In this document: positions 23,396 to 35,069 of the stretch, one piece after another
Numbering within the stretch: the stretch's first letter is position 1
Layout: every line of letters begins with the position of its first letter
Source: Cannabis sativa
Lineage: Eukaryota > Streptophyta > Magnoliopsida > Rosales > Cannabaceae
NCBI RefSeq assembly: GCF_029168945.1
Contig: NC_083603.1
Location: forward strand, 15,934,001 to 15,998,000
Reading direction: 5' to 3'
Length of the DNA stretch: 64,000 nucleotides
Notes under the pieces: generated by a model
Told to the model about the DNA's origin: nothing
Database searches by the model: none
Seen by the model: the letters and a program-made list of their open reading frames with translations, nothing else
Position numbers and translations under genes: made by a program

Positions 23396-25039
23396 TAGAT
23401 AACTTATATGTATATAATATTTTTATTATTTACTCCTCATGTTTATTTTGTAACTAAATAATATTAATAGTCATGATAATAATTACACTGGTAACTGAAA
23501 ATATTCTTTTTTTTAATAATAATAATAATTTTTCATATGTCAATTAAAAGACACTAAGAATTAATGTGAGAGAATTAGTGTGAGTATGAATTAATAAAGA
23601 AAAATAATTAGAAAAATAAATAAAATAGTGAAATATTGAGAAAAAAAGAAAAATTGGTTTCTTGAAAAGTTAGAACTTCACCTCACCTATCCTAACACCA
23701 CAATTAGAAAAAAAAAAAAAAATAGTGAAATATTGAGAAAAAAAAAAATTGGTTTCTTGAAAAGTTAGAACTCCACCTCACCTATCCTAACAACACAATT
23801 ATATAAATATATAGATATAGATTGAGAAAGTCTTAGTAACTATATTCTACTAATTATGTAATAATTTTTTAGTCCTTGTTTATACTTAATTGTAGATCTA
23901 TTGGGTGAATTTGGTTTTGATTTCTAAGAAGTTTCAAGAACATTATTGTAAGTAGTTACTAGTTACTATATTTACTTAGTATGTAGTTACTAGTTATATA
24001 TGTATTAGTTACTTGTTACTATTCTAACTTAATATTTATTTTGAACTTTTTTATATTATATTTTAATATTGTAGGTTGTGGATTGTTATTGGAAAATAAA
24101 ATAAAATTTTGGTGATCATTGATTGCTAGCTAGAAGTACGTTATTGACTTATTTATTTTCACTAATTATAAAACTATTATAGGACTTTGAATATTTTAGA
24201 AATTCATCCGTAGTAAAGTAAGTTATGTGATATATTGTATTGCGGTGAATAGAGAATTAATATGCATGTTAGAAGAGTTTGAATATCTTAAATATTCATC
24301 CGTAGTGAAGTAAGTTTTGTGAAATACATGTAATACGGTCGGATGAGTGGTAAATTATTATATTCTTAAATGCTTTTCTGATTTTTGTCTTGATACGAAA
24401 TTTGCTTGCGTTGTTTGTTGCATTCTGATATAGTTATTAAATTGGGAAATATTGTCGAAACAGGGAAACATTGTCCAATTTTTTTTAAGGATTCATTTAG
24501 TGAACATATTTTTTATTATTTAATTACTAAGCATATAATAAAGTAGTTTATGTGGTTTTTATTTTTTTTAGGATTCGTTTAGTGGACATGTTTTTTGTTC
24601 CTAGCTCTAGAAATATTTGATTTCTAACTGTTATCACATTATTTATTATAAATAACTCGTGTAATAATTTTCATTTTAGCATGGTAGGAAGATCTCTTAC
24701 ATAAACGAAGAACAATAAAATACATGAAGAACAGACACAATACATCATTAAGTTGATGAAGTCTAGATAGGTCTATAAGTATAGAACTTTAAGTTATTTT
24801 TTCTAATAAAGATATTTGTAGTATTTTATTATGTGTAGCATTTTAGAGATAGGTACACAATGTAAAATGTTATTTATTCGTTGAAGTTACTAATTATCAC
24901 TGTTGTCTTTAAAAATTATATAAATAGTTTATTTTTTAGTTAACTTTTTTTAATACATATTCCATATAACTATAAAATTCAAAATTAGATTTATTATTTA
25001 TTGTAAAAAAAAAATGTAATAAATTTTTGGGGCTTTTTC
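23396..25039. other. AT-rich intergenic DNA with two local duplications
   Basis: No gene is seen. A tandem duplication of about 100 bp occupies roughly 23602-23801; both copies carry ATAGTGAAATATTGAGAAA, then GGTTTCTTGAAAAGTTAGAA and CCTCACCTATCCTAAC. A second pair at about 24185-24258 and 24268-24345 shares AATATTCATCCGTAGTGAAG-like words. A third, shorter pair (AGGATTCATTTAGTGAACAT and AGGATTCGTTTAGTGGACAT) lies near 24489 and 24571. Confidence 0.65.
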
Positions 25040-25780
25040 ATTTTTTACATTTCAAAACAGTTTTTTTTTTTTTTTTTTTTTGTATTTTTACGGAATTCTA
25101 CATAGAAACCCTTATTGCAACTAGCACTGTAACCTAAATCGCAACAAAAAATCGTATAGCAACGAATACAGAAACCACCAGAGAAACTACTTTAGAAACC
25201 CAAACCGTAAATTTGAAAAAAAAAAAGTTAAAAAAATAGTATATAGGGTAATTCTCCTAATTTTTTTAAAAAAACCCCAAAACAACATATTTATTATAAA
25301 AAGTGGGATAAAATGTACCTTTTTATCCGAGTTCTTTTATAAAAACCACTTTTCTCTTAAAAATTGAGATATTATGAGAACATTGGCGTAACATAGTACT
25401 TTTTATCCTAATTTTTATAAAAAGTACCTTTTTTATTTTGATTTTTCAAAGATTTTTATTCTACTGTCATATATCTCGGTTATCATTTTAACAAAAACCA
25501 GAATAAAATGCCTTAAAAGTTAGATTGAAGGGCATTGCTTGTACTGGTAAAGGAATAAAATAGCAGCCTTAATAAAATTATGGGTCACTAAATTAGCAGA
25601 TCGTTTAACAAGAAAAAAATATTTGGAAAAGTAACAAGCAAATTTTTACAATCTTAAATGACTAAACAAATAAAGAAATAATATAATATACAAAAAATAG
25701 GCATACCCAGTATAATACACCACTTTCCTTTACTCACAAATAAAAAAATTAACAAGAAATGAAAGATATCAAACATGTTT
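25040..25780. other. T-rich tract and degenerate repeat
   Basis: A T run of about 20 bases (near 25062-25082) precedes a stretch in which TTTTTATCC and AAAAGTGGGATAAAA words recur (25290-25420), similar to the CACTA-like DNA at 6797. Its right side near 25540 (GCTTGTACTG) faintly resembles a CACTA end. No gene is recognised. Confidence 0.4.
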
Positions 25781-25790
25781 TAATTTTTTT

Positions 25791-26290
25791 TTTTTGGGCT
25801 ATTTAAGAGTTTTTCCCCGAACTAAGATTAATGTATTATTGTATTCTCTGAACTTTATAGGCTATTAAAATCCCTAAATAAATTGGTCATTCTATCAAGT
25901 TTTTGTTACACGTGACAAACAAAATAATGACATAGATGTTTAGCCAATTGCTACGTAAGTGTCATGTCAATAACACGTGTGTAATTAATTTGAAAAAAAA
26001 TAATTTAATTTTACGTAATTTTCTTAATCATTTATTGAATTTTTAATTTAATAATTTTTTAAAAATACATAATTATTATTTTTTTAATATTAAATTATAC
26101 ACGTGATATTGATGTGACAATTGACTAAATAATCATGTTATTATTTTGTTTCCCATTAACAAGACTTGACAGAAGAACGTTACAATATTATGAATAGTTC
26201 AGAAACTATTTATAATAGCCTGAAAAGTTTAGAAAGCACAAGAATGCATATTATAGTTCGAGAACAAAAATCATAAATAGCCTAATTTTT
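25791..26290. mobile_element. Foldback MITE-like element
   Basis: About 500 bp form a long imperfect inverted repeat. The left arm (about 25797-25985) and the reverse complement of the right arm (about 26100-26290) share GGCTATTTA at the tips and then GAACT, AGGCTATTA, GACAAACAAAATAATGACAT and CACGTGT words in the same order. The AT-rich centre is about 26000-26090. Possible flanking duplications (TAATTTTTTT at 25781 and 26283) lie in T runs and prove little. No ORF is present. Confidence 0.7.
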
Positions 26291-27440
26291 TTATCTTTAA
26301 AATTAAAAAAAGACAAATGGTTATTAAATACATTTTTATTTTTCAAAAAGGACAATAGAATTTTAATTCTGAGGTTAAATAAATTCAAAAATTAATATTT
26401 TACTGAACACACCACAAAACATTTTTTTTTTTGTTTTTAAAAAGACAGGAAAGCATCTTCTCTCTTAATTAATATTTCAATAAATATACAACAATAACAC
26501 TAACACTATTAATATAAAAAAAAATAACTTTGAATATGAAAATAGTTACACTTTTCAAATTTAATTTATTTTTTCGATTGACCTATTGTCATGAAGATTC
26601 TCATTTACTTCCCAAATATATTTATGTTTATATAAACTTCAAAATTCTTTATCTTTATCACTTTTTTTTAATAAAAAGAATAATAATGAGTGTTCGCAGT
26701 ACGAGTGATATAGATTTAAACTATTTTTTCAAAGTATATGTAGTTTTTGTAATTTTTTAAACCGCAACCACACCACAAGACCTTAAAACTGTGAAAAATC
26801 ACACCGCAAAAATGTGGTACAATTTAAACAATTTACACTATCATCATTATCAAACATTAAAATAAAAAAATTAAAAGATTAGTCTAATAAAATTTTAACA
26901 ATTAAAAAAAAATACTTACATATTAATCAAGTTATTGTATTTGATTTGTCTCTACCATACTTACATATCTATAGTACACACATTGGTTTTGTCCCTATGG
27001 TAGTGAAGTTTTTACAACCATACATAATAAATCTAATGGTGATAAATAGATGAGTAAATAACAATAGCTAATATTTTGACTACACTAGATTATTTGTAAA
27101 TTTATTTTGTAATAATATTTTTTTAAAAAAAAATAATTTAATAAATCAATCAAAAAATAAATTAGTCTCTTTACTCCCTCTTCCACCTCTTCTCTCTAGT
27201 TTCTTTGATTGAAGCACTTGTATGCTTAGCCTCAATTTTCAAATATATCATCCACATGCAAATCATTGTCCGAATTTCTGATCGGATCAAGCTCCCACGA
27301 TTTTCCCATCCACTGACAATAAAATGGCTTGCTAGGAATATACTAGGCTAAAGAACCATAAATCAGATGAAGAAAGCTTAAGTAAAAAGTCGAACCTTCA
27401 CTAACACTTCTGTTGTGTCTATGAATATAATCAAACTAAA
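26291..27440. other. AT-rich intergenic DNA
   Basis: I see no recognisable gene or repeat. The open stretch at 26530-26760 is Phe/Ile/Tyr-rich and lacks any domain. From about 27180 the composition becomes less AT-rich, leading into the NAC-like fragment. Confidence 0.5.
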
Positions 27441-27698
27441 TTCAAGTCAACCAACATGAACGGATTTGCTCCAACAAAAGTTTATTGTGTTTCTTTTTTT
27501 TTTTTCTTACAAATATATATACCCAGCTCCACTCCACTCCACTCCACTCCTAGTCTTGAGTTTGGGGTGTTATGGCTAAAAGCTCTTAGTTTGATTACTC
27601 TGTTTCTGCTTCGAATTAATCTGATTCTTCACCTCTAATCTGTAACACCCTTCAGCCCATTTTCCTCTTCTAATCATTTTCTTACCTAAAAAAACTCA

Positions 27699-27847
27699 AT
27701 GAGTTGCAGCGCAATAGTATTGCCTACAAATGCGCTTGTTGGATCAGAGTTAGTCCCACAAAAGTATCAGGGAAAGAATGATGTCCTCGACCCTGTCTTG
27801 GCCACAATAGATTTCTGCGCCTTTGAACCTTGGGATTTACCTCGTAT
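27699..27847 (+). pseudogene. NAC-domain-like first-exon fragment
   Basis: ATG at 27699 opens a frame that ends with ATIDFCAFEPWDLP. The EPWDLP word closes subdomain B of NAC transcription factors and lies at their first intron; a donor GTATGT follows at about 27844. The NAC start motif (LPPGFRFHPTDEE) is only weakly recalled by LPTNALVGSEL. In front are a TATA-like ATATATATACCC (about 27510) and a CCACT microsatellite (about 27528-27548), so a promoter and leader may survive. No second NAC exon is found downstream; the sequence after TTTCAG at about 27950 does not match. I read it as a decayed or captured NAC gene piece, and an unrelated protein is possible. Confidence 0.45.
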
Positions 27848-28239
27848 GTGTGATAGTTCTTCATTTTTATTGTTGTTTCTTTATCTTTACGACAATACAT
27901 ATTTATTTTTTTTTTGTGGTTTTAGTTTCTGGGTTTGTTGGGATTTCAGGTAGATCGATAATCGAATCCAATGATCTGTAGAAGAAAGAGTAACCATGAA
28001 GTTGATAGAATGGGAAAGGAACCATAGGTCAGATAAAAACGTGCTAATTAATTTTTTTTTTAAAAAAAAATCAACTTCAGTCAGTGGAGAGAAGACTCTT
28101 ATAGTTCCAAGAATTGGTTTTAATATAATGTAAACAATAACATAATATTTAAAATGTACCTTCCAAAGTCATCTTCATCAACGGTCTAAAAAACGTCCTT
28201 ATTCTATAGGTGCAAAACAATAGTACATACTATAGAAAT

Positions 28240-28260
28240 TTTCCATATATATATATATAT

Positions 28261-28296
<36 letters not shown>
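28240..28296. repeat. TA microsatellite
   Basis: Almost pure TA dinucleotide for about 55 bp, immediately before the second proposed Helitron. Confidence 0.85.
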
Positions 28297-28298
<2 letters not shown>

Positions 28299-29391
28299 TC
28301 TATATAAAGTGTGGCTATGTAACATAATTTTTGATTTAACGATGCTTTTTGAATTTTTACGTTAACTTTAACAGAATATCCTATTAATTAACAGAATATT
28401 CTTTATTAATTTTATAATATTATTATATATATTTAAAAATAAAAATTATATAGATATTTTATATAAAGAAATTTAAATTTAAATTTAAAATACTTAAAAT
28501 GTTATAGATATTTTTAATCATATTTTTAAATTAATTGGTTTAACTTTGAATTAAAATAAAAAATAATAATAAAAAATCTTTATATCAAATTTACGAATCC
28601 AATCTATATATAAACACCATCAAATTTGATTATGTGAGTTTCGGTTAAGAATATAGTAAATTACAATATATGCATTATCAGTTACGTTATCTAATTAAGA
28701 AAATTTTAAAAATTTTAAAAATACATAAATATAATTATATCCAAATGACACTCCAATGTAGCAATAGCTAATTTCTTTTTCTTAAAGATCAAAATCTCAA
28801 ATCCCATTTAAAAATTAAAAAAATACATTACCTAATTAAAAAAAATTGAACATACATGTATTGCACTTAACATCACCTAATTGAACCTAATTAAAAAAAA
28901 CTAATTATACATGCATTATTGCACGTAACATCAACCTAGGTATCTTTTACAATACGTTTCATTAAAAATATATATTTTTTTTATAGAAATATATATTTAT
29001 ATATATATGTATATGTATATGCACAAATTATGAAATACTGTGTGTTTGTTTTTAAACAGAACATTTAAGATATTACTACACTAGAGTAAACATTTTATTA
29101 CTTGGCAAACAACATATTATATGCATTAGAAGATACATTTTTATAAAGAATGATAGAATATTCTTCCTCTAAGAATTAATTATTTACATGTATTGAATAT
29201 ACATAAAAATAACTTCATAAAATAATGATATTACTTTTTATTGTCTTAATAACTTTTTATTAAGAAAATTCAATGAGACCATAATAATAAATTAAATTAT
29301 GTAAAATTATTTCTTATATTATTTATAATTAAATTATATAGCACCTAATTTAAAACTAAGCATGTGTGCCTTGCACGTAACTTTTTTCTAG
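28299..29391 (+). mobile_element. Probable small non-autonomous Helitron
   Basis: The proposed 5' end TCTATATAAAGTGTGGC has the same layout as the 5' end at 10683 (TC, TATATA, AAGTGT, TAAC). The 3' end carries a short hairpin GTGCCTTGCAC (29368-29378) and then CTAG (29388-29391) followed by T. The inside is AT-rich with no ORF. The base before the 5' TC is T rather than the usual A, so the exact start may be off. Confidence 0.5.
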
Positions 29392-29905
29392 TATATATAT
29401 ATCAATATGTTGACAATAACAAGTGAACAAAAAAAAAATAAATAAGAAATGAGAATAATTTATATGGATATTCGTTTAATTTACTTGTAGGGATAATTTT
29501 AAAAAACACAAAAATAATAAAAAAAAATTACAAAAATATAGTCTGTATCGTGTTTTTAATATTTTTATAGTTTTTAAATTTTATATACATAAAATACGGT
29601 TTTTTGGCCTATTTTTATATTATATCCTTGTTATTTTATTATTTGTATATTATTTTTTATGTTGTTTTGTTGTTGCTTTGATGTTGTTTTTTTGTTACTT
29701 TTATTTTGTTTTCTTATATTTTTTATAGAATACCGTAAAAATATATATATAAAAAAATGAACGTAACAATCTAAATTTGTTACAAAAATTGGTGTTTTAT
29801 GTAATTATCCCTTAATTGTATGATTTAGGTTTTGTAAGCATACGAGTTGTTCATATATAAAATAAGAGAAAACTTAGTGAAAAAATTAGTATTTTTGTAA
29901 TATAT

Positions 29906-30511
29906 AGAGCAATTTGCGACGAAACCTCCTTATGTTTTGATTTTTATACACTTAACCCCCTTATCTTTATTTTTGGTGGCAAAACCCCCTTATGTTTTAA
30001 TTTTTATACACTTAACCCCCTTATCTTTTTTTTTTGTGGCAAAACTCCCTTATGTTTTCAATTTTTATACACTTAACCTTCTTATTTTTTTTTTGGTGGC
30101 AAAACCCCCTTATGTTTATTTTTCTTTGCAAATTTGACACGTCAGTTAAATATTACTGTTAAATATCAACTGGATGACTACTGTATACACCTGTGTATAT
30201 GTAACGGTAAAACCTTGAAGTCTATACAGTAGTAATCCAGTTAGTATTTAACGCTAATATCTAACTAAAAACTAAAACTTTAAATTTGCAAAGAAAAGTA
30301 AACTGAAGGGGGTTTTGCCACTAAAACAAAAGATAGAGGGGTTAAGTGTATAAAAATTAAAACATATGGGGGTTTTGCCACCAAAAAAAAAGATAAAGGG
30401 GATAAGTGTATTAAAACTAAAACATAAAGGGGTTTTGCCACCAAAAAAAAAGATAAAGGGGTTAAGTGTGTAAAAATTAAAACATAAGGGGATTTCGCCG
30501 CAAATTACTCT
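29906..30511. mobile_element. Foldback element whose arms are 60-bp tandem repeats
   Basis: The element starts AGAGCAATTTGCGACGAAA and ends in the inverted equivalent (TTTCGCCGCAAATTACTCT). It is flanked by AATATAT at 29899-29905 and 30512-30518. The left arm holds four units of 60 bp (CCTTATGTTTT at 29928, 29988, 30048 and 30108). The right arm holds four inverted units at the same spacing (GGGGTTTTGCCAC near 30308, 30368, 30428, and a variant at 30488). The core (about 30130-30290) is also inverted. The open stretch at 29937-30137 is only the tandem repeat read through. Confidence 0.85.
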
Positions 30512-30803
30512 AATATATAATACGGTGCGATTTGAACTGCGATTATTAAACTCAAAATCGCAAACCGTACAGAATCACACAGTTTGGCAAAATGCAAACC
30601 AAAACCGCTTGCCGTACAAAGAATTTAAAACTACATTTTTCATACAATGTAGTGTGGTGCGAGCAGTTTGTACTGTAAAAGCGGTTTGATGAAGACCCCA
30701 ACCAGCATATACAATCAAATTTTGGCAACACCTTATTAGAACTTAAAAAAAAAGAGTACGTGTATCAATGACTTGCCATAAAGCAAGACTCTCTCCAAAT
30801 TAA
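30512..30803. other. Downstream flank of the first UGT
   Basis: About 290 bp with GCGATT, GCAAACCG and GCGGTTTG words typical of a small degenerate repeat. No gene or clear polyadenylation signal is singled out. Confidence 0.4.
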
Positions 30804-32291
30804 TTATTTCTCTAATTGGTGGTTATTACTACTACCATGTTGCATAATCTCTTCTAGAAACAATGTCATATTAAGGTGTGAGGACCCACCTTCTTCAACA
30901 GCTCTCTTTGCCATCTCCCCAAGCCTTCTAGCTCTTTCCCTTCTCTCCTTGCATTCTTCTCCATCATCCAACACTTCCTCTAAAGCACTCTTAATAGTTT
31001 CCATCTTCACCTTGACCCCAACTTTCTCTTCCTCCCCCCATTTCATTGGCTGTTCAAAACCAAGCGATACAGCTATATTCAAAACTTGTACAACTAGTTT
31101 CTCATTAAGAAACTGGTCAGCAAAAAGTGGCCATGTAACCATGGGGACCCCAGCACTTATTCCTTCAAGAGTTGAATTCCATCCACAATGAGTTAAGAAC
31201 ACTCCAACTGCAGAGTGTGACAAAATTAGTACTTGTGGAGCCCAACCCCGGATGACCAATCCTCTTTCCTTGGTCCTTTCTTCAAATCCATCTTCTTTCA
31301 TCCATTTCTCTACTTCTTCTGAAGTACTAGTCCCTCCCCTTATAACCCAAACAAATGGTTTGTTGGAAGCTTCTAAGCCCAATCCAAGCTCTATCAACTG
31401 TGGCACTACTAAATTACATAAGCTTCCAAGGCAAACATAAATTACCGATGCTGGTTCCCACAAATTAAGCCACTTGAGACAGTGATGTTCATCAACACAA
31501 GACTTGTTACCTCTTTGGGCCTTATCTAACTCATCTTTGTTGCATAAGGAGACTGGGCCAATACACCAAACTTTACCGTTCCTTACATTCTTGTAGTCTT
31601 TGACAAATGCAGGCTCCAACTCTTCGAAACTATTTATTATTGCTCCATAAGACCCTAGCTCAGCTTCTATCATTTGGTCATGAAATTCTTTTAGATCTGA
31701 ATTAGTTGGTGCAGCTGGTAACTGAGCCTTGGTAACTTCAATGCGCTCAGCCAAGTAAGGGATGACAAATCGCTCTGTTTCAGAACTTACATTGTCAAGA
31801 ATCTTGGAGCTACGTATGTTATGAACGCTTAAGAGCAATAAGCAACATACTCCATGGAAAGATATTCTTGGAATATTGAACTTTCGAGCTATGTTGATTG
31901 TCCAAGGCAAGCACATATCTGCTATTATGCAACTTGGCCTCAGCTTAAGCTCTTCAAGTTCTTTCTCTGCCGGTAGTTGCATCATTGAGGCTGCATGGAG
32001 GAGTTTTTTCACACAATCCAAAGAAGGCATCGTGTCAAAATTCTCACACCCTTCAGGTAATCCAACTTCTTTTGAATGAAACTTCAATTTGATTAGATGG
32101 ATACTAAGCCCGGTTTCAATGGCGCGAGCGAAAACTTTTTCGAAACGGGCTGCGTTGCCTGGTGTGGTGACTATGGTGATCTGGGCACCGCGTTTTGCTA
32201 ACATTTTGGCTATGTCGACCATTGGAATCATGTGGCCTTGTGCCATTAGAGGAAATAAGACGAAGTGAAGTTGTTTGTTTTTTGTAGCCAT
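30804..32291 (-). CDS. UDP-glycosyltransferase, UGT73C-like
   Basis: This intronless 495-residue family 1 (GT1) glycosyltransferase transfers a sugar, most likely glucose, from UDP-sugar to a small lipophilic acceptor in the cytosol. Catalytic His20 lies in PLMAQGHMIP and its partner Asp125 in CIIADMCLPW. The 44-residue PSPG box runs from Trp350 (WAPQVLILSH) through HCGWNSTLE to Gln393; a final Gln goes with UDP-glucose preference. Length and the PLMAQGHMIPMVDIA start are typical of the UGT73 group; UGT73C members act on cytokinins, steroids, flavonoids or triterpenes. The acceptor here cannot be told. Oddity: WLNLWEP has Asn where the relative at 53263 and most family members have Asp (WLD). 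No stop or frameshift is seen. The start matches that of the second copy. Confidence 0.96.
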   Translation of the reverse strand: MATKNKQLHFVLFPLMAQGHMIPMVDIAKMLAKRGAQITIVTTPGNAARFEKVFARAIETGLSIHLIKLKFHSKEVGLPEGCENFDTMPSLDCVKKLLHAASMMQLPAEKELEELKLRPSCIIADMCLPWTINIARKFNIPRISFHGVCCLLLLSVHNIRSSKILDNVSSETERFVIPYLAERIEVTKAQLPAAPTNSDLKEFHDQMIEAELGSYGAIINSFEELEPAFVKDYKNVRNGKVWCIGPVSLCNKDELDKAQRGNKSCVDEHHCLKWLNLWEPASVIYVCLGSLCNLVVPQLIELGLGLEASNKPFVWVIRGGTSTSEEVEKWMKEDGFEERTKERGLVIRGWAPQVLILSHSAVGVFLTHCGWNSTLEGISAGVPMVTWPLFADQFLNEKLVVQVLNIAVSLGFEQPMKWGEEEKVGVKVKMETIKSALEEVLDDGEECKERRERARRLGEMAKRAVEEGGSSHLNMTLFLEEIMQHGSSNNHQLEK

Positions 32292-32440
32292 TGAATTTCA
32301 AAAAAGATAGAAAGAGATGGAAAACTTTAGTAAATGAGATGCCCTTTTATATTGTTTGAGAAATTTGTATAAATAGGTTCCAATCCAAATTGCCTTATTA
32401 ATAATTTGGTGTTGTAAGCCCATACGTATGCATTTTGGAT
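32292..32440 (-). promoter_or_regulatory. Promoter of the first UGT, block shared with the second copy
   Basis: On the given strand GTATAAATAG (32367-32376) lies about 80 bp upstream of the start codon; read in the gene direction it is CTATTTATAC, a TATA-like box. A 22-bp block at 32411-32432, including AAGCCCATACGTATGCA, is identical at 54834-54855 upstream of the second UGT. Its centre CATACGTATG is a palindrome with a TACGTA core, a known type of plant bZIP site. Function is inferred from the conservation. Confidence 0.65.
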
Positions 32441-35069
32441 TACGTGAAATTAGAAAGATACAGTTTGGTTCAGTGACAACCAGTACAAGTGTGGACCAAT
32501 TGTTTCGCTCATCTCTACATCAGTCCATAAATATTGTTTTATTTTGCTCGTTTTCTTTCTAGAGTCTCTCACTCACATACGTTTCTTTCTATCAATTATA
32601 CACAAGTCAAATTTGAACTTTTCTTCGAGCAAAAGAAATTTGAACTTTTTGTTTGTTTTTTTTTTTTTGGACAAAATTTAGAGAAATAATGATAACTATG
32701 TCAGGGCATTTAACATACGTAACCTTAAAATTTTTGTATATTAATTTTGTGACCATTTTTTTTAAAAAAAAAATTTGCAACACTAACAAAAACTTTTGGG
32801 AATTTTTTTTTTACACCTATGATACACACGTATTTGCTCTGACATTTAGGAGAATTTTTTACTCTATTTTTTTTCATGATCGTGTACATTTTTCAGAAAA
32901 ATTTAACGTATCGAAACAAGGTTCACACAATTTGTTGCATGCATGCCTTTTATTTTAAACGCACGTGAAATAGGTTGTTTGAACCAATAGCGAAGCCAAC
33001 TCAAAAATTTAAAGGGGGGAAATACACTAAAAAAATAAAAATTTATTTATTTTCATTTTTAATGAGCTTTACATGTAATTTTTTTGGAAAATAAAAAAAA
33101 TTGTGGGACCATGGCACCCTGTGGTCCCTAGCTCTTTCACCGGGTAGAAGAGTGTGATAAGCTAGTTTTAGGTGAATTTTATGAAGTATTTTAGAGGTAT
33201 ATTTCAGTTTGCTATGTTCATTTTGTGCAAAATTACGTTTGTTTTCTACTTGTTTCAAGTTTAAATGGTAAAATTTGTTATATGAATTGAAAATGAGAAA
33301 AAACATATTAAATCAGATTAATATATAATGAATTTACCATGGAATTTGGAGTTCTAAGATATAATATAGGTGAAAAATTCTATGTTTTTGATGCTTAACA
33401 CGCTCCGTTTGGGATCGAAAATCAACTCTAATGCTTCAAGCTAAATTTTAACTATGATGCATTCCCTTTCAGAAAAAGCATTGTTAATAAAAGTTATAGA
33501 TCGTTCTTTAATCTTTTCAAAGCAACTTGAATTGCCAAATTCTGAGCAATCGCTACCAGAAATTAGACTTTTTATCCCATTTTTTATACTTAACAAAAAT
33601 AAAATGTGGGATGAAAGCTTTCTATCCCACTTTTAGATTTGGCACAAGGGTCCTGTTTGGTTAAACTTTTTTTTAAAAAAAAATCAAAAACAAAAAAATA
33701 AGTTGTAGATTGAATTTTTATTGGCCAACTAAACAGGCCCTAAATGACTTAAGTCTCTAATTGTACTCAAAAGTGAGTGTTTTAATATTTATACTTCCAG
33801 TACAAATTGTTTCAAAATATAATGTTCATGTAAGTACGAAGTCGAGCTCATGGGAGTTGACTAACATTAAAAGAAACATTTTAAACAAAGTAAGGATATT
33901 CTAATTAACCAAGTTTCAATTATTTGATGGGATTTTTGTTTTGAAAAATAAAATAAATGATAAGTATAAAAAAAAATTAAGATTTAAGATGAGTGAGGAT
34001 GAAAATGATTTCCAAATAAGATGTGTAAAATAAGATTATTAAGATATTAGAATCCACAAAATGCATGTTCAATAGTATTTATAAGTATATTGATTCCCTA
34101 GTTTATATATAGTTGAAATAAATCACAATATATTTTCCAAAATATATTTTCTATTTAATCACAAGTTATTTCAAAAAGGTAGAATTTTTCAGTTTCAAAA
34201 TGTATAATTTCTAAGCATTAAACATGTTACAATTTAATGCAACTATACAAAAGTAAAGAAACTATGTGTAGGTAAAATATAACACTTATGAATTAGATGC
34301 AAATAATTTAATGAAAGATATTTAATCAAAGAATATTGTATTGCATAATGAAGAACTAAGTGGAAATATACTTTAACAATAAAAAATACATGATATTGAA
34401 GATGAAAATGACATATTTTTTTATAGAAAAATTCATGAACTTTGTAGCACAAATGGGAAATCAACATACAAAAATAAATCCTATCTAGCTACATTTTGCT
34501 TCATCATCTTCTTAATAATCTTAAAAAAAGATTAGAAGCTCATAATAACAAGATTGAAATAAAAATTACAAATAATAAACGTACTTGACATGCTCTTTAA
34601 AATGTAAAAATGGTAGAAAGATGAGTGAAATGGTGTATGGGATGAAAAGTGGAAGAGAAGAGTGAAGAGTTGTGAAAGGAAGAGGTGTTTTGGTGGTGAA
34701 GAGATGTGGAATGAAGATGTGTATAGGGGTGAAGAGATGTGCAATGAAGAGGTATTTAGGGCTGAAGAGATGCTTTGAAATGGTCTTCCAATACCATATT
34801 TACAGGAAAAATTGAGAGATTAAATTCATTAAAATATAATAAATAAATTGATTAATTTAGTTAGTGTTGAGAAGAGAAGGGATAAATAGAGTATGTGTAG
34901 TATTGTAAAATATAAATGTTTGTTTGGATAAAAATCTTGAAAAGATAGGGTAAAAATAAACTACGAATGTTTATTTAGGTGAAATAAATTGGGAAGATAA
35001 AATAGATATTTGTGTGTAAAGTGTGGGAGACAAATAAGAATTTTGGCATTTCTAATGTGGAATTCGGCT
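32441..35069. other. Intergenic DNA with small repeats
   Basis: There is no supported gene. Recognisable pieces are: a CACTA-like stretch at 33549-33640 resembling 6797-6900; a roughly 95-bp MITE-like fold at 33647-33741 (AGGGTCCTGTTTGGTTAA and its inverse CCAACTAAACAGGCCCT); and a diverged short tandem repeat with GAAGAGATGTG at about 34690-34770. The open stretches here are low-complexity and domain-free. Confidence 0.55.

Noticed and set aside
6797..25560. One giant CACTA element from the CACTACAAG end to the GCTTGTACTG near 25540
   Set aside because: The right end is only a weak match, the subterminal repeats are not clearly shared in inverse orientation, and no 3-bp duplication fits.
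29937..30137. 66-codon frame with a 20-residue repeat as a repeat protein
   Set aside because: It is produced by the 60-bp tandem units of a foldback arm, with no start context or other support.
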